The position numbers and the translations under genes are program-made. A DNA stretch of 64,000 nucleotides from Garcia nutans. Taxonomy: Eukaryota; Streptophyta; Magnoliopsida; Malpighiales; Euphorbiaceae. The notes under the pieces are model-generated. The model did not search any database. It was not told the DNA's origin and was given only the letters and a program-made list of their open reading frames with translations. The stretch covers positions 19,550,501 to 19,614,500 of the forward strand of contig CANTUV010000007.1 of the NCBI GenBank assembly GCA_947685225.1, read 5' to 3'. Below are positions 10,760 to 23,525 of this stretch, one piece after another. Every line of letters starts with the position of its first letter. The first letter of the stretch is position 1.

Positions 10760-11737
10760 TAAGAGAAGTTGATTCCGTTGGTCTTTATATTATTCTATTC
10801 TTTCTTATATTGATATTATCCATTGTATCATACTAGATTGCATCATGTGCGTGAGTTAGGATGCCCATGTTACCAGTGTTGTGTTATGTAAGGGATACCA
10901 TACTTTCACTCCAGGTATGGAGATCGAGTATGGCATAACCACTCATAGCCTAGTACCATTTGGTATATACTTGCTATGGGAACCTAAGCCTTTTTACCCA
11001 AAGACTAAAGCTCATGTAATCGGCCTAGTTACTTTCCTTAGGATTTTACCCCAAATGCATGTTGTTTGACTAGGGTTAATTTATCTTGGCTTAAATCATG
11101 GCTTATTTGGTTTGTTCTTTTTCTAATATGACCCAAGTACATTTGTAAGCTCAAATAAATTTTTCTTTAAAGTCCAAAAGACCAAAATAATTTTCAAAAC
11201 TTTTGAAGAGGGTCTTTGGACATAAAACTTTTCTAAAAACAAATTTAAGATTCTTTTGCTCATAACCCAAATTACAAAGCCCAAAATATGTTTTTCCTAA
11301 AATCTTTTTATAATGGGCTTATAAACAAAATTATTTTACAAAGAGCTTGCAAATTATTTAGGTCAATTATGAAAATACCAAAAATCAATTGTGAGCCTAG
11401 TTTATACTAAGAGTGATTTATCATGGGCTTGTTTTTGGCATGAATCATTAGTTACTTTTTCAAGTGAGAAATCTATTTATAATAAACCTCTTAATTTAGT
11501 TTTAATCCTATAAAAGCTACTTTAGTTGGTTAAATGGATTAAAACCTAATTAATAGGAATTATCATGAACTGAATTTCATTTTTGAAAATATAACTATTG
11601 GTTAAAACGTCCTAGGGAATTATTCGACAACAAGATGCCCCATGTTGGTATTTTGTTAACCATATAACTAGGAAAAGAGACTCTCCATTCATGTGTGGAT
11701 GTTATAAGGTTGGAAGGAATGTCCTATTTATCCTTGT
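10760..11737 (+). other. 5' leader of the + strand Tat element
   Basis: About 1 kb of non-coding leader, colinear with the leaders of the other Tat copies. The short open frame at 10881-11069 is mirrored in those leaders (23192-23407, 48824-49036 and 57254-57442, - strand) with a similar peptide ending. Each copy carries changes, so a small conserved leader peptide is possible but unproven. Confidence 0.7.
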
Positions 11738-13953
11738 TTGTTGATTGTTTGTGCATTCATGCATACATTTGCATCTCATATTATTGATCCTTTCTGGCTC
11801 ACAGCCCTGGATTATGACAGTTCAAAAGCTTATGACAATCTGACTTATGCCGGAGATGAAGAATCTAGCAACAACTCAATTAGTTACACACCAAAAGCAA
11901 TGGAGCCCAAACAAATTCAAAGAATTGTGGACGATGCCCTCAATGCCAAGATGGAAGAAATAAAAGTGGCCCTAGCTGAGACCATGAAGAACCAATTGAC
12001 TGCAATTTTAGAAAATCATGTCGAAGCTTCTACTAGCAGTAAGAAGCCAAAGGACAAAGGGAACACTAAAGTTGGTGAAGTGGTTTTTGATGATGAAAAG
12101 GTGATCATTAATGATGATGATTGGGCTCAATACTACCAAGATCCTTAAGACAAGAAGAAATAACCAAAGATTGTTGAAAGATCAGCTATGGAGAAACCTA
12201 AAGCTTTTGATGTTGAAAAGATGATCATGGATTTAGAAAACAAATTTGAGAAGAAACTGAAAACCGAAGAAATGTCCGAAGTTGACAAACTATTTGAGCT
12301 AGATGAAGAAGTTTTGTACAAGTTCAAAATGCCATCTTTTGCAAAGTTTGATGAAACCGGAAATCCTCATCTCCATGTAAAGCAGTATATCATTGCTATG
12401 CAGTCTGCCCGAGCTACTAAGGCTCAAACTCTCAGGTACTTTATGCTCTCATTGGGCCCTGTTGTCCAAAATTGGTTCAATACCTTAGATGATGGAACAC
12501 AAAAGAGTTGGGATTTGCTATACAAGGCCTTCATCCAGCAATATGGATACAATGTCGAGATGGAAGTTACCTTAATGGAAGTGGAGTCCATTAGACAAAG
12601 GCCAAATGAGAATTATGTGGACTATGTGAAATAATGGAGAAATAAGGCCGCTTTGCTTAAGAAAAGGCCCGATGAATCTGATCAAATAAGGATGATTGTG
12701 AGAGGGGTGTTGCCTAGTCTTCATGAAAGGATGTCTCATACACTCATACGAGATTTCAAAGATTTTCTCCAATCTTGTCTACAAATTGAAGAATGGGAAA
12801 GAGAGAAGAACCATTTTTCAACAAGAAGGAACGAGAAAGGAAACTATCAATTTGGTAGCCAAAGCATGCAAAAGGCAGTTGGTGTCAATACTACTAACCA
12901 AGGAACAAGGAGGCAATTTTCAGAATTGGGCAAACCGATGTCTTGGGTTCTCAATAAGCTTCAAAGAAAGGGATTGTTACAACCCTTAAATCCTCGCCCT
13001 TTGCTTAACCCTCTCCCACCTAATTTCGACACTAAAGCATTTTGTTAGTTTCATCAAATGCAAGGGCATGACATGGATAGATGTGTGAGGTTGAGACATG
13101 AGATCCAAAATCTAATTGATGGTGGGAAGCTACCTAAGCCCAACAAGCCTAACACCAAAGACAACCCATTACCGAAGTTCAATAGGGTACCACCCCCGGC
13201 AACCTTCATGATTGGAGGGGGTTTGAATGAAGATTTTGTCATGTCTTCTTTTCAAGATGTGGGTGGAGAAGCAACCAAAGAAGAAGAGGTATTTGGCAAA
13301 ATTAAACAAGCTTTGGTGGGTAAAAAAGTAGCAATTTGTATCGTTAATGGGTTTTGGGATTCAAGCGATAGTGATGACAATTTTGTATCCAAGAAGGAGG
13401 AATGGACTTGGTCTGAGCCCGAAGAAGATGAAGTAATGAACACTAGATCCAGTAAGCCTTATGCAAGGCCACCACCTAAGGAGGTAGAAATTATTAAGGG
13501 AAAGGAAGTTGAAGTAGGAAACAAAGAAGAGGAAGATGATGCTGTGCTCAAGCAATTAAAAAGAACCCAAGCAAGTGTTAGCATTTGGGACATATTGGCT
13601 ACTTCTAAAAAGCACCGAGAAACTATGGCCAAGGCCTTAGCTAGCATGCCAATTTCAACTTCCACAGCACTGGAGGAGATGATCAACTTCATAAAAATTA
13701 GAAGGGTAATGAAATGGGAAGATATTCAAGAGAAGAGTGAAGTTAATATGGGAGCGGTTTCTTTCTCAGATGCGGATTTACCGGAGGAGGGGAGAGATCA
13801 CATTTTCCCTCTCTTTATAAAAATGGAAATCAAAGGGAAAAGGACTCCATGTGTAATGGTCGATGATGGGTCTGCCATAAATGTTTGTCCACTTAAAATA
13901 TTGCCAAAGCTAGCCATGTCAACAAGGGATCTAAACCCGACCGAGGTAACCAT
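11738..13953 (+). pseudogene. Tat gag-protease with in-frame stops
   Basis: One reading frame covers the region, broken only by stops at about 12146, 12161, 12632 and 13046. The N-terminal region 'LTALDYDSSKAYDNLTYAGD' and the helix 'QIQRIVDDALNAKMEEIK' are followed by an acidic linker. The capsid-like Retrotrans_gag region spans about residues 195-340, with 'GNPHLHVKQYIIAMQSARAT' and 'RPNENYVDYVK'. A Cys-His knuckle of the 'FHQMQGHDMDRC' type lies near 13050-13085, its first Gln now a stop. The retropepsin near 13810-13950 keeps 'VMVDDGSAINVCPL'. At least two stops (12146, 13046) are CAA/CAG to TAA/TAG changes. It ends mid-protease at 'TEVTI', where a Tekay LTR begins. Gag would package element RNA; this copy cannot do so. 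Confidence 0.85.
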
Positions 13954-16376
13954 ATAAGCACACTACATACAACCACATCTATAATATATGTATACCGGAT
14001 ACAGGAATATTACAGTCTATTTTACACCAAACCAATCTTTCAATTTAACAATATAAGAAAACTTAAAACATTTAAGTTATATTATAAAACATAATAGATA
14101 AAACATTTATTTATTATACAGCGGAAAATGTAGCGGTATATACATATATACACATCAAAATCAATATTTACAAAATATAAAGTTTATACATGTTTAGCTG
14201 TTCGTCTCTGATCTTGAAGTCCACAATCAACACTTCACAAGCCTAGACTCGACTCGGTCTAGCTGAATTCTCCGGTTCAACCGGATCTACTCTGTCACCT
14301 GCGCGATAAGCCACAATTGCGCTAAGCCAATGGCTTAGTGGTACAAACCATGATAACAATATGCTTTAATGTAACACCAAAGTCATACTTTCAAGAATTA
14401 GAAACAATACAAAAGAATATCATATTCTTAACATTACATTTCATTACATTATTCGATTGTTTCATCATTCATGATTCACATTTAAGCAAAGACAAGCATG
14501 GGCCCAAAAGAAACTAATATGTCATTCAACTTCCAGAGTTACTGTTTTGGTTCAATGATCACATTTATCAAGCCCGTAGGCGAATCATTATCACAATTAG
14601 AAACATCTCATATGTAACATCCCAACTAGGCTTCAAGGACTAGGCCCAACCAAGCTTTAAGGGGAGCTAAGCATCAACCCAACTTGGCTTCAAGGACCAA
14701 GCCCAACCCAGCTTCAAGGGATTGTTACTTTTTAGCATGCCACCAACAACAAAACTCTGAAAATTGAATAACACATTAGGCACACAATTCTTTTATTATT
14801 TCATTATCAATTCCATTCTCATTTTCTCATAATCATCTAGGCAAACATGCCCCAATTATTTCATTTGCATCATTATAGCCAATAATAATGGCTTCACATC
14901 TCATCATTAGGGTATACATAACCAATTGCATTGTACATACATTTTGAATGATCATTATATCCTTCACATTATGCAAATCATAGCATTAATCAATTATATC
15001 AACAATGTAATATATTACTTAACACATTTACAACCAAATGTGTTAAGTCCCAAAGTCATGTAAATGTATGCAATATCTGTAGGGTTTGTACTTACCTCAA
15101 GAGCAACTCACACAACACCAAACTCCTCTTCCAAGAATCCTTCAACACTTGGATTAGGGCAACTCAATCTCTTCAAAACCTAATCCAAAAGTGATGATAC
15201 ACACTCAATTAGAGATACACATAAGATAATAAGGATAAGAACCAACCAGGGCAAACTCTACACATGACACGCTCAACAACACTAAACCCACATCACCGAA
15301 GCTTTGACACGCTCAGTGACATGGGCGTGTCGCTGGCCGTGTCAATTCTCCCTCAACACAGTGGCTATGACACGCTCAGTGACATGGGCTTGTCACTGGA
15401 TGTGCCAATACTACTCCAACACAGAAGCTGTGACACGCTCAGTGACATGGGCATGTCACTGGTCGTGTCACCCATCTAGAAAACAAAACCATTGACACGC
15501 CCAATGACTTGGCCGTGCTCATGGGCGTGTCAGGCCAAAAATCCTGATTCCGACACCAAAAACACCACATCCAACAAACCTCTTTCTTTTACCATCTACC
15601 ACTCCAAACAAACTTAACCAAATACATCAATAAACTATAATAAACTTGCAAAAACACCAAGACAACTCAATACATACATCAAACACAAATCACAACCATC
15701 ATCACAACTCAACACATACACAATACATAACACTTGCTTTCCAACACCAAACTTAACCTTTCCTTCAAACCAACCCCAAAATCAAAGTCAAATAAACAAT
15801 ACCATCTCAAACACATCAAAATAACCATACACATATCATCAACAACCAATCAACAACCTCAATTCACAAACTCAAAAGAAAACCAAAGAAAAAAGATGAA
15901 AACTTACCAAAAGTGAAGAAAATATTTAGAATTCCAACTTGATCACTTGAAACACCTTCAAATCTTGAGTTAGAAAATCACAAAACCCTCTCTTCCTTGG
16001 TTGATAATGGTGGCCGGCTCTTGAAGAAAGAAAGAAGAAGATCATGGAAAAGTCAAACAACTCTCAACTCTTAAACCACACAATTCTCCAATTAATCTCC
16101 ACCAAGCAATTATAATAATATAATAATATAAATAACCAAAATATCATCTTTGACTTATTTTAATTTCCATTTTAAAATAACCAAAATATCTCCTTTGACC
16201 TTAATTAAATGTTGACTTGTATATGTTGTATATATCTCTATATATACAACATTTACACACTCCTCTATCCTTTCTTATCTTCCCACTTAAACATGCATAT
16301 ATATACTTTATATCATTTAGTCCAATTTCAATTATAATCATTCCATAAATTTTAGGGTATAGTTTGGGATATTACA
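13954..16376 (-). repeat. 3' LTR of the decayed Tekay
   Basis: It corresponds to the LTR at 21212-23177 but starts at 'gcacactacatacaacc', so the terminal TGTAACACCCCTATACCCC is missing. The inner end is ...GGGATATTACA. It carries about 500 bp (14733-15232) absent from the other LTR, a block of 'ggcttcaagg' repeats (14632-14722) and three spaced CACG/CGTG palindromes (15262-15531). Confidence 0.9.
15262..15531. repeat. Array of GACACGC...GCGTGTC inverted repeats
   Basis: About four units of roughly 60 bp each carry a GACACGCTCAGTGACATGGG core followed by CGTGTC, so each folds with 6-7 bp GACACG/CGTGTC arms. The same array is in the sister LTR (22044-22337) and the Tekay LTR at 57601 (59056-59346). 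The function is unknown; paired CACG/CGTG half-sites are compatible with dimeric transcription-factor binding. Confidence 0.75.
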
Positions 16377-16390
16377 ATTCTCCCCCTCTA
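16377..16390 (-). other. Polypurine tract of the decayed Tekay
   Basis: On the - strand TAGAGGGGGAGAAT directly precedes the 3' LTR start TGTAATATCCC. The same tract precedes the 3' LTR of the young Tekay at 30832-30845. Confidence 0.85.
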
Positions 16391-16422
16391 AAAATAAATT
16401 TTGTCCTCGAAATTACCTGATC

Positions 16423-19400
16423 TCAAGGCTGAAAAAATTGAGGATACTGATCTCGCATCACTTGCTCACTTTCCCAAGTTCTCTTCTTTAGCATGATTCT
16501 TCCAAAGAACCTTCACAAGTGGCACTTTCTTATTTCTCAACTATTTCACTTCATGTGCCAAAATAGCCACTGGTTCTTCTTCAAAAGATAGATCCGGACT
16601 CACCTTAATAGATTCAACGGACAGAACATGAGATGGGTCTGATCTGTACCTTTACAGCATAGAAACATGAAAGACATTATGGATTCTATCCGATTCAGGT
16701 GGCAAAGCAAGTTGATAGGCCACTGGTCCAACTCTCTCCAAAACCTCATAAGGTCCATAAAACGAGGACTTAGCTTCCCTTTGCGGCCAAATCTCAAAAT
16801 CTTCTTCCAAGGAGACACTTTCAAAAATACTTTATCTCCTACACAAAACTCTATATCTCTCCTCTTAAAATCCGAATAAGATTTCTGTCAGTCTGAAGCT
16901 GCTTTCAACCGATCCCGAATTATCTTCACTTTCTCTTCTGTTTCTTTAATTAAATTGGGACCAACCAACTTACCTTCTCCAACTTCATCCCAACATAGAG
17001 GCGTCCTGCATCTTCTACCACACAATGCCTCATAAGGTTCCATTCTAATACTAGATTGATGACTGTTGTTGTAAGAAAATTCCATCAATGGCAAAAATTT
17101 GTCCCAACTTCCAAAGAAATCAATGACACAGCTTCTCAACATGTCCTTTAAAATCTGTATCACTCTCTCTAACTGCCCATCTATTTGCAGATGAAAAGCA
17201 GTACTAAAATGCAATCGAGAACCCAAAGCATCATGCAAACTCTTCCAAAACCTTAAAGTAAATCGTGGATCTCGATCAGACACCAACGAAATTGGGACTC
17301 CATGCAACTTCACTATCTCACTGATATACAGCTCAGCCAACTTCTCCAGAGAATAGTCCATTCGAACTGCAAGAAAATGAGCTATCTTCGTCAACCGATA
17401 AACAATCACCCAGATGGCCTCATGCTTCCTCTGAGTCAACGGCAAACCAGTCACAAAATCCATTTTTACTCGCTCCCATTTCCATTCGAGCACTGATAAA
17501 GGTTGGAGCAACCCTGTTGGAACTTGATGCTCAGCCTTCACTCTCTAACAAGTGAGACATTTGGATACAAACTCCGCTATGTCCCTCGACCACCAATAAT
17601 GTTGCTTCAAATCATGATACATCTTGGTATTCCCAGGGTGCATAGCAAAAACCGATTGATGTGCTTCCTCTAAAATTATCTTTCTCAATCTTGCATTATT
17701 AGGAACACACAATCTATCTTTGAACCAAAGACTGCCATCATCTCTCACAAGAAAAATGTCGGCTCTCCCCCTTTTGGCAATCTGACACAACTTTCTAAAT
17801 TTTCTCATTAGCCAACTGAGCCTCTTTAATCTGATCCAACAACACTGGTCTCAATTGCAAATGAGCTAACAAAGCACCATCATCACATGATTCAAAACTA
17901 GCATGCAGCGCTCTCAACTCAACAAACAACGAGAGTGAATAAGTAATCAAACCTGCCAAAGACTTTCGACTCAAGGCATCTGCTACAACATTTGCCTTAC
18001 CAGGATGATAATCAATCAAATAGTCATAGTCTTTAATCAACTCTAACCACCGTCTCTGCCGAAGATTCATCTCTCTCTAAACCCCCAAATATTTCAAACT
18101 CTTGTGGTCTATATAAATGAAACACTTCTCCCCATAAAGATAATGTCGCCAAATCTTCAAAGCAAACACTATAGCTGCCAACTCCAAATCATGCATCAGA
18201 TAATTCAGCTCATGCGGCTTCAACTGCCTAGAAGCATAAGCTACACATCCTAAACCATTATGTGAAGCATCACTGTAAATCACATATGGTTTATCTTCCA
18301 CAGGCAAGGTAAGAACAGGAGCTTGAGTCAACATCTCCTTCAACTGCTCAAAGCTAGCTTGACACTGATCTGTCCACACAAATCTAACTCCCTTCCGAAG
18401 TAATATGGTGAGTGGGGTAGCTATCAAAGAAAAACCCTTCATAAATCGTCGATAATAGCCTGCCAAACCTAGAAAATTTCTAACTTTAGTCACAGTCTTC
18501 GGTGGACTCCAATTCAAAATGGCCTCAACTTTACTCGAATCAACTCTTATACAAACTACTGAAAGCACATGACCGAGAAAAGTTACTTGATCAAGATAAA
18601 ACTCACACTTAGATAGCTTAGCATACAATTGCTTCTCTCTCAAAGTCTACAATACAATCCGCAAATGCTTATCATGATCCTCCTTACTATGCGAATACAC
18701 CAAAATATCATCAATAAAGACCACGAAAAACTGATCTAGATATGGTCTAAACACCCTATTCATCAAATCCATAAAAGCTGCCGGTGCATTCGTTAACCCA
18801 AAAGGCATTACCAAGAACTCATAATGCCCATACCTTGTGTGGAAAGCTGTCTTAGATACATCTTCAGCTTTGACTCTGAACTGATGGTACCCTGATCTCA
18901 GATCAATCTTGGAAAATACTGCTGCTCCCTTCAACCGATCGAAGAGATCATCTATCCTAGGAAAAGGATACTTATTCTTAATAGTCACCTTGTTCAAATG
19001 CCTAAAATCGATGCACAATCTCAAAGTACCATCCTTCTTCATTACAAACAAAATAGGTGCTCCCCACGGAGACACACTAGGGCGAACAAACCCTTTATCC
19101 AACAACTCTTGCGACTGCACCTTCAATTCTCTCAAGTCAGTAGGTGCCATTCGATAGGGAGTAATAGAGATGAGACTTGTATCAGGCAACAAATCGATAC
19201 CAAACTCAACCTCTCTCCCAGGGGGTATCCCTGGCAACTCCTTAGGAAACACATCTGGAAATTCAGCAACTGTGGGTATACTATCAAGTTGAGAACCCAC
19301 TACTCTGGTATCTACCACATGAGCAAGGTAAGCATCACACCCTTTTTGAATCAACTTCCTAGCTGCAACAGCTGAAACAAACAAGGATGCAATATGTCTC

Positions 19401-21043
19401 TGCTCACTAGATACCATCACACTTCTGCCATCACCGGTTCTCAGGGTAACACACTTCTTTTGATAGTCTACCACAGTTCCATGCTTAGACAACCAGTCCA
19501 TGCCTAAGATCAAATCATACTCCTTAAAAGGCATTTCAGTCAAATCACCCAAGAACTCCTCATCTTGCACCACAACTGAACTATCTCGGTGCACCTTGCT
19601 AACTACCACACTATGCCCTAAAGGATTTGTCACCAAGACTTCAAATCCTAGGGACTCAGAATGCAATTCAGTCACAGGAAAGATAGATGCAATTATATAT
19701 AAATGAGTAGATCCTGGATCAATTAGAGCAAGAACTGAAATGCCAAATAAAGAAAATGTACCCGTAATGACTGCTGAAGCATCCGGCTGTCTCTACATCA
19801 CATACAATCGCTGAGATGGTCCAGCCTCATATGGCCTACTGCCCCCAGATGTAGAGCCTCCTCTTTGACTAATCCCGGGTCGACCACCTCTACTGAAACC
19901 TCTGCCCCCTCGACATCCTCTGCTGACACTAGGTCGAGAAGCTGCAGTATCAGTCTGTCTATCCTCCGATAGCTCAGGGCAATCTTTGATGAAATGAGAT
20001 GGTGATCCACATCTAAAACATACTCCTGGTCCACCCATCTTCCAGCAAACACCCCCATGTGCCCTACCACAATAAATACATGTAGGTGGAATAGATCTAT
20101 GAACCACCGAAGTCGGAGCACTAGCTACATAAACTGTAGGTCTCTGTCTCTGCCTCTGATACTGAATTGACCTATCAGATTGCCTCTGGCTCCTACTGAT
20201 CCTCAGAACAAAACTTCCTCTGCCTCTCTTCATAGATGAAGACCCTACCTCAAACTGGGGTCTCCTAACTCTAGTCTCCTCCTTAGTAGCAGCTGCTGTA
20301 ATACGCTGTGCTCTCTCAACACTTCTAGCTGCTGCAACCAACTGAGAAAAATCTTGATACCGATAACCAGTAACAATGCACATAATAAATGGCCTCAACC
20401 CCTCCTCAAATCTCCTGCATCGGTCAATCTTATCTGAAATAATTCCACCTGCACAATGACTCAACCAGATGAACTCTATCTCATACTCTGTCACTGTCCG
20501 GTTATCATGTCTCAGACTCAAAAACTCCATCTTCTTATCATCCTTATACTCCCTCGGAGAATACTTCTGCTCAAACTCTGGCAGAAAATCACCATAAGTC
20601 AAGGTCGGTGGATCATCCATGGCATGTGGAACCATCTTCCGCCAATCATAAGCATCTTTCTAGAAAAGTGATCTAGCATAATCAAATTTTTCTTCAGGAG
20701 TGGCTTGCAGCTGAATAAATACCCTCTGAGCACTATCCAACCACTGTTCAGATACTGCAGGCTCTGTGGTACCAAAGAAATCCTTAGCCCCAAACTTCCT
20801 GAATTTATCATACAGCCTCACCGGTACTTGTGGCTGTGGTGGCAGCTGCTGCACTGGAGCTTGCCTCAACAATTCCACCACATGCCATAACCAAACTGGC
20901 AAAATCTCATCAGCAGCTGGTCTCTCTGGTACAGGAGCAGGTGCATCTCCAGCTCTGTCAACCCTAGCTCCATCTCTACCCTTTTTAGGAGCTACACTCT
21001 CAGCACTACCCTCTATGGACTGATGTGACTGAGACGCCATCAC
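16423..21043 (-). pseudogene. Tekay gag-pol polyprotein, broken
   Basis: The order matches the open copy at 26151: gag (21043-19800) with knuckles 'CIYCGRAHGGVC' and 'CFRCGSPSHFIKDC'; protease 'ALIDPGSTHLYI' (near 19720); reverse transcriptase with 'FIDDILVYS' (near 18705); RNase H ('VIYSDASHNGLGC'); integrase zinc region and 'SDRDPRFT'; and a C-terminal chromodomain (16423-16600). Breaks are TAG stops at about 20656, 19792, 18645, 18074 and 17543, mostly where the open copy has CAG, plus a frameshift near 17800. Relative to the open copy, eight residues are missing in RNase H after 'GLGCV', and four in the integrase zinc region, where 'YWW' runs straight into 'SRDIAEF'. The upstream first knuckle is better preserved here than in the young copy. 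Confidence 0.9.
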
Positions 21044-21192
21044 TACCTATATCTGCAAACACAGTAGAATATACCTCATCAAAGATCAGAAACTGTCAGT
21101 GCCAAAACATGTATCTTATTCAAAAACCATATTTTAAAATCAAAATTTTCTTTTTTCTTACAATTTACCTAGGTTGAGAATCTCAAACCTAA

Positions 21193-21206
21193 TTTCTGAT
21201 ACCAAA
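21193..21206 (-). other. Primer binding site, tRNA-Met type
   Basis: The - strand reads TTTGGTATCAGAAA, matching TGGTATCAGAGC of the young copy apart from the last bases. It lies five bases inside the LTR boundary at 21212. Confidence 0.8.
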
Positions 21207-21211
21207 GCAGT

Positions 21212-23177
21212 TGTAACACCCCTATACCCCAGATACGCACACTACATACAACCACATCTGTAATATACGTATACCAGATATAGGAATGTTACGGTCTATT
21301 TTAAACCAAACCAATCTTTCAATTTAATAATATAAGAAAACTTAAAACATTTAAGTTATATTATAAAACATAATAGATAAAACATTTATTTATTATGCAG
21401 CGGAAAATGTAGCGGTATGTACATATATACATCAAAATCAATATTTACAAAATATAAAGTTTATACATGTTTAGCAATTCGTCTCTGATCTTGAAGTCCA
21501 CAATCAACACTTCACAAGCCTAGACTCAACTTGGTCTAGCTAAACTCTCTGGTTCTACCGGATCTACCCTGTCACTTAGTGGTACAAACCATGACAATCA
21601 TGCTAAGCCAACGACTTAGTGGTACAAACCATGATAACAATATGCTTTAATATAATGCCAATGTCATACTTTCAAGAATTAGAAAAAATACACAAGAATA
21701 TCATATTCTTAACATTACATTTCATTACATTATTCGATTGTTTCATCATTCATGATTCACATTTAAGCAAAGACAAGCATGGGCCCAAAAGAAACTAATA
21801 TGTCATTCAACTTCCAGAGTTACTATTTTGGTTCAATAATCACATTTATCAAGCCCGTAGGCGAATCTTTATTATAATGAGAAATATCTCATATGTAACA
21901 TCCCAACTACGCTTCAAGTACTAGGCCCAACCAAGCTTCAAGGGGAGCTAAGCATCAACCCAACTTGGCTTCAAGGACCAAGCCCAACCTAGCTTCAAGG
22001 GATTGTTACTTTTAGGATAAGAACCAACTACGGAAAACTCTACACATGACACGCTCAACAACAAGGGCGTGTCCCTGATCGTGCCCTAAACCCACATCAC
22101 AGAAGCTTTGACAAGCTCAGTGACATGGGCATGTCACTGGCCGTGACAATCCTCCCTCAACACAGTGGCTATGACACGCTCAATGACATGGGCATGTCAC
22201 TAGACATGTCAATACTACTCCAACACAGAAGCTGTGACATGCTCAGTGACATGGGCATGTCCCTGGTAGTGTCACCCATCTAGAAAATAGAACCATTGGC
22301 ATGCCCAAAGACTTGGCCTTGCTCATGGGCGTGTCAGGCCAAAAATCCTGATTCTGACACCAACACCACATCCAACAAACCTCTTTCTTTTACCATCTTC
22401 CACTGCAAATAAACTTAACCAAACACATCAATAAACCATAATAAACTTGCAAAAACACCAAGACAACTCAATACATACATCAAACACAAATCACAACCAT
22501 CATCACAACTCAACACATACACAATACACAACACTTGCTTTCCAACACCAAACTTAACCTTTCCTTTAAACCAACCCCAAAATCAAAGTCAAATAAACAA
22601 CACCATCTCAAACACATCAAAATAACCATACACATATCATCAACAACCAATCAATAACCTCAATTCACAAACTCAAAAGAAAACCAAAGAAAAAAGATGA
22701 AAACTTACCAAAAGTGAAGAAAATCTTTAGAATTCCAACTTGATCACTTGAAACACCATCAAATCTTGAGTTAGAAAATCACAAAACCCTCTATTCCTTG
22801 GTTAATAATGGTGGTCGGCTCTTGAAGAAAGAAAGAAGCAGATAATGGAAAAGTCAAACAACTCTTAACTCTTAAACCACACAATTCTCCAATTAATCTC
22901 CACCAAGCAATTATAATAATATAATAATATAAATAACCAAAATATCATCTTCCACTTATTTTAATTTCCATTTTAAAATAACCAAAATATCTCCTTTGAC
23001 CTTAATTAAATGTTGACTTGTATATGTTGTATATATCTCTATATATACAACATATACACACTCCTCTATCCTTTCTTATCTTCCCACTTAAACATGCATA
23101 TATATACTTTATATCTTTTAGTCCAATTTCAACAATAATCATTCCAAAAATTTTAGGGTATAGTTTGGGATATTACA
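21212..23177 (-). repeat. 5' LTR of the decayed Tekay, internally deleted
   Basis: It runs TGTAACACCCC...GGGATATTACA on the + strand, 1966 bp. Compared with the sister LTR it lacks about 500 bp: 'gattgttactttt' joins directly to 'aggataagaacc'. It also carries a small local duplication of the 'cttagtggtacaaaccatga' segment (about 21576-21635). The CACG palindrome array lies at 22044-22337. Confidence 0.9.
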
Positions 23178-23520
23178 AAATAAGCCATGATTTATAAATC
23201 AAGATAAATTAACCATAGTAAAATAGCAAGCATTTGGGGTAGAAACCTAAGGAAAATAACTAGATTAACTGCATGAGCTTTAGTCTTTGGGTTGAAAGGC
23301 TTAAGTTCCCATAGCAAGTATATACCAAATGGTGCAAAGCTATGAGTGGTTATGCCATGATCGATCTCCATACCTTGAGTGAAAGTATCGTATCCCTTAT
23401 ATAGCACAACACAGGTTATACGGGCATCCTAACTTACGCACACAATGCAGTCTAAATGATGCAATGGATAATATCATAATAAGAAAGAATAAAATAATAT
23501 AAAGACCAATGGAATCAAGT
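23178..23520 (-). other. Leader piece of the outer Tat element
   Basis: It is homologous to the Tat leader at 48800-49150 ('aaataagccatgattt', 'ggaaaataactagattaac', 'catagcaagtatatacca'). It continues across the young Tekay into 33304 ('tatcttatccccagtggag'). Confidence 0.8.
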
Positions 23521-23525
23521 TATCT

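Larger units (their letters stand above)
8502..13953 (+). mobile_element. Tat/Ogre element, 5' half (LTR-leader-gag-protease)
   Basis: In + orientation it has a 5' LTR (8502-10740), a primer binding site (10742-10759), a leader and gag-protease, then an abrupt end at about 13953 inside the protease where a truncated Tekay LTR begins. It was inserted into the 3' tandem repeats of the outer Tat element. Reverse transcriptase, integrase and 3' LTR are absent, so only the left flank (CCAGG) is available and a target duplication cannot be tested. Confidence 0.85.
13954..23177 (-). mobile_element. Tekay/Del-type chromovirus, decayed
   Basis: Right to left it has a 5' LTR (23177-21212), a primer binding site (21206-21193), gag-pol (21043-16423), a polypurine tract (16390-16377) and a 3' LTR (16376-13954). 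The 3' LTR lacks its outer ~20 bp. The left flank is + strand Tat gag and the right flank is the leader of the - strand outer Tat element, so the flanks do not belong together and no target duplication is expected. Stops, a frameshift, small deletions and LTR divergence make it much older than the Tekay at 23526. Confidence 0.9.
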
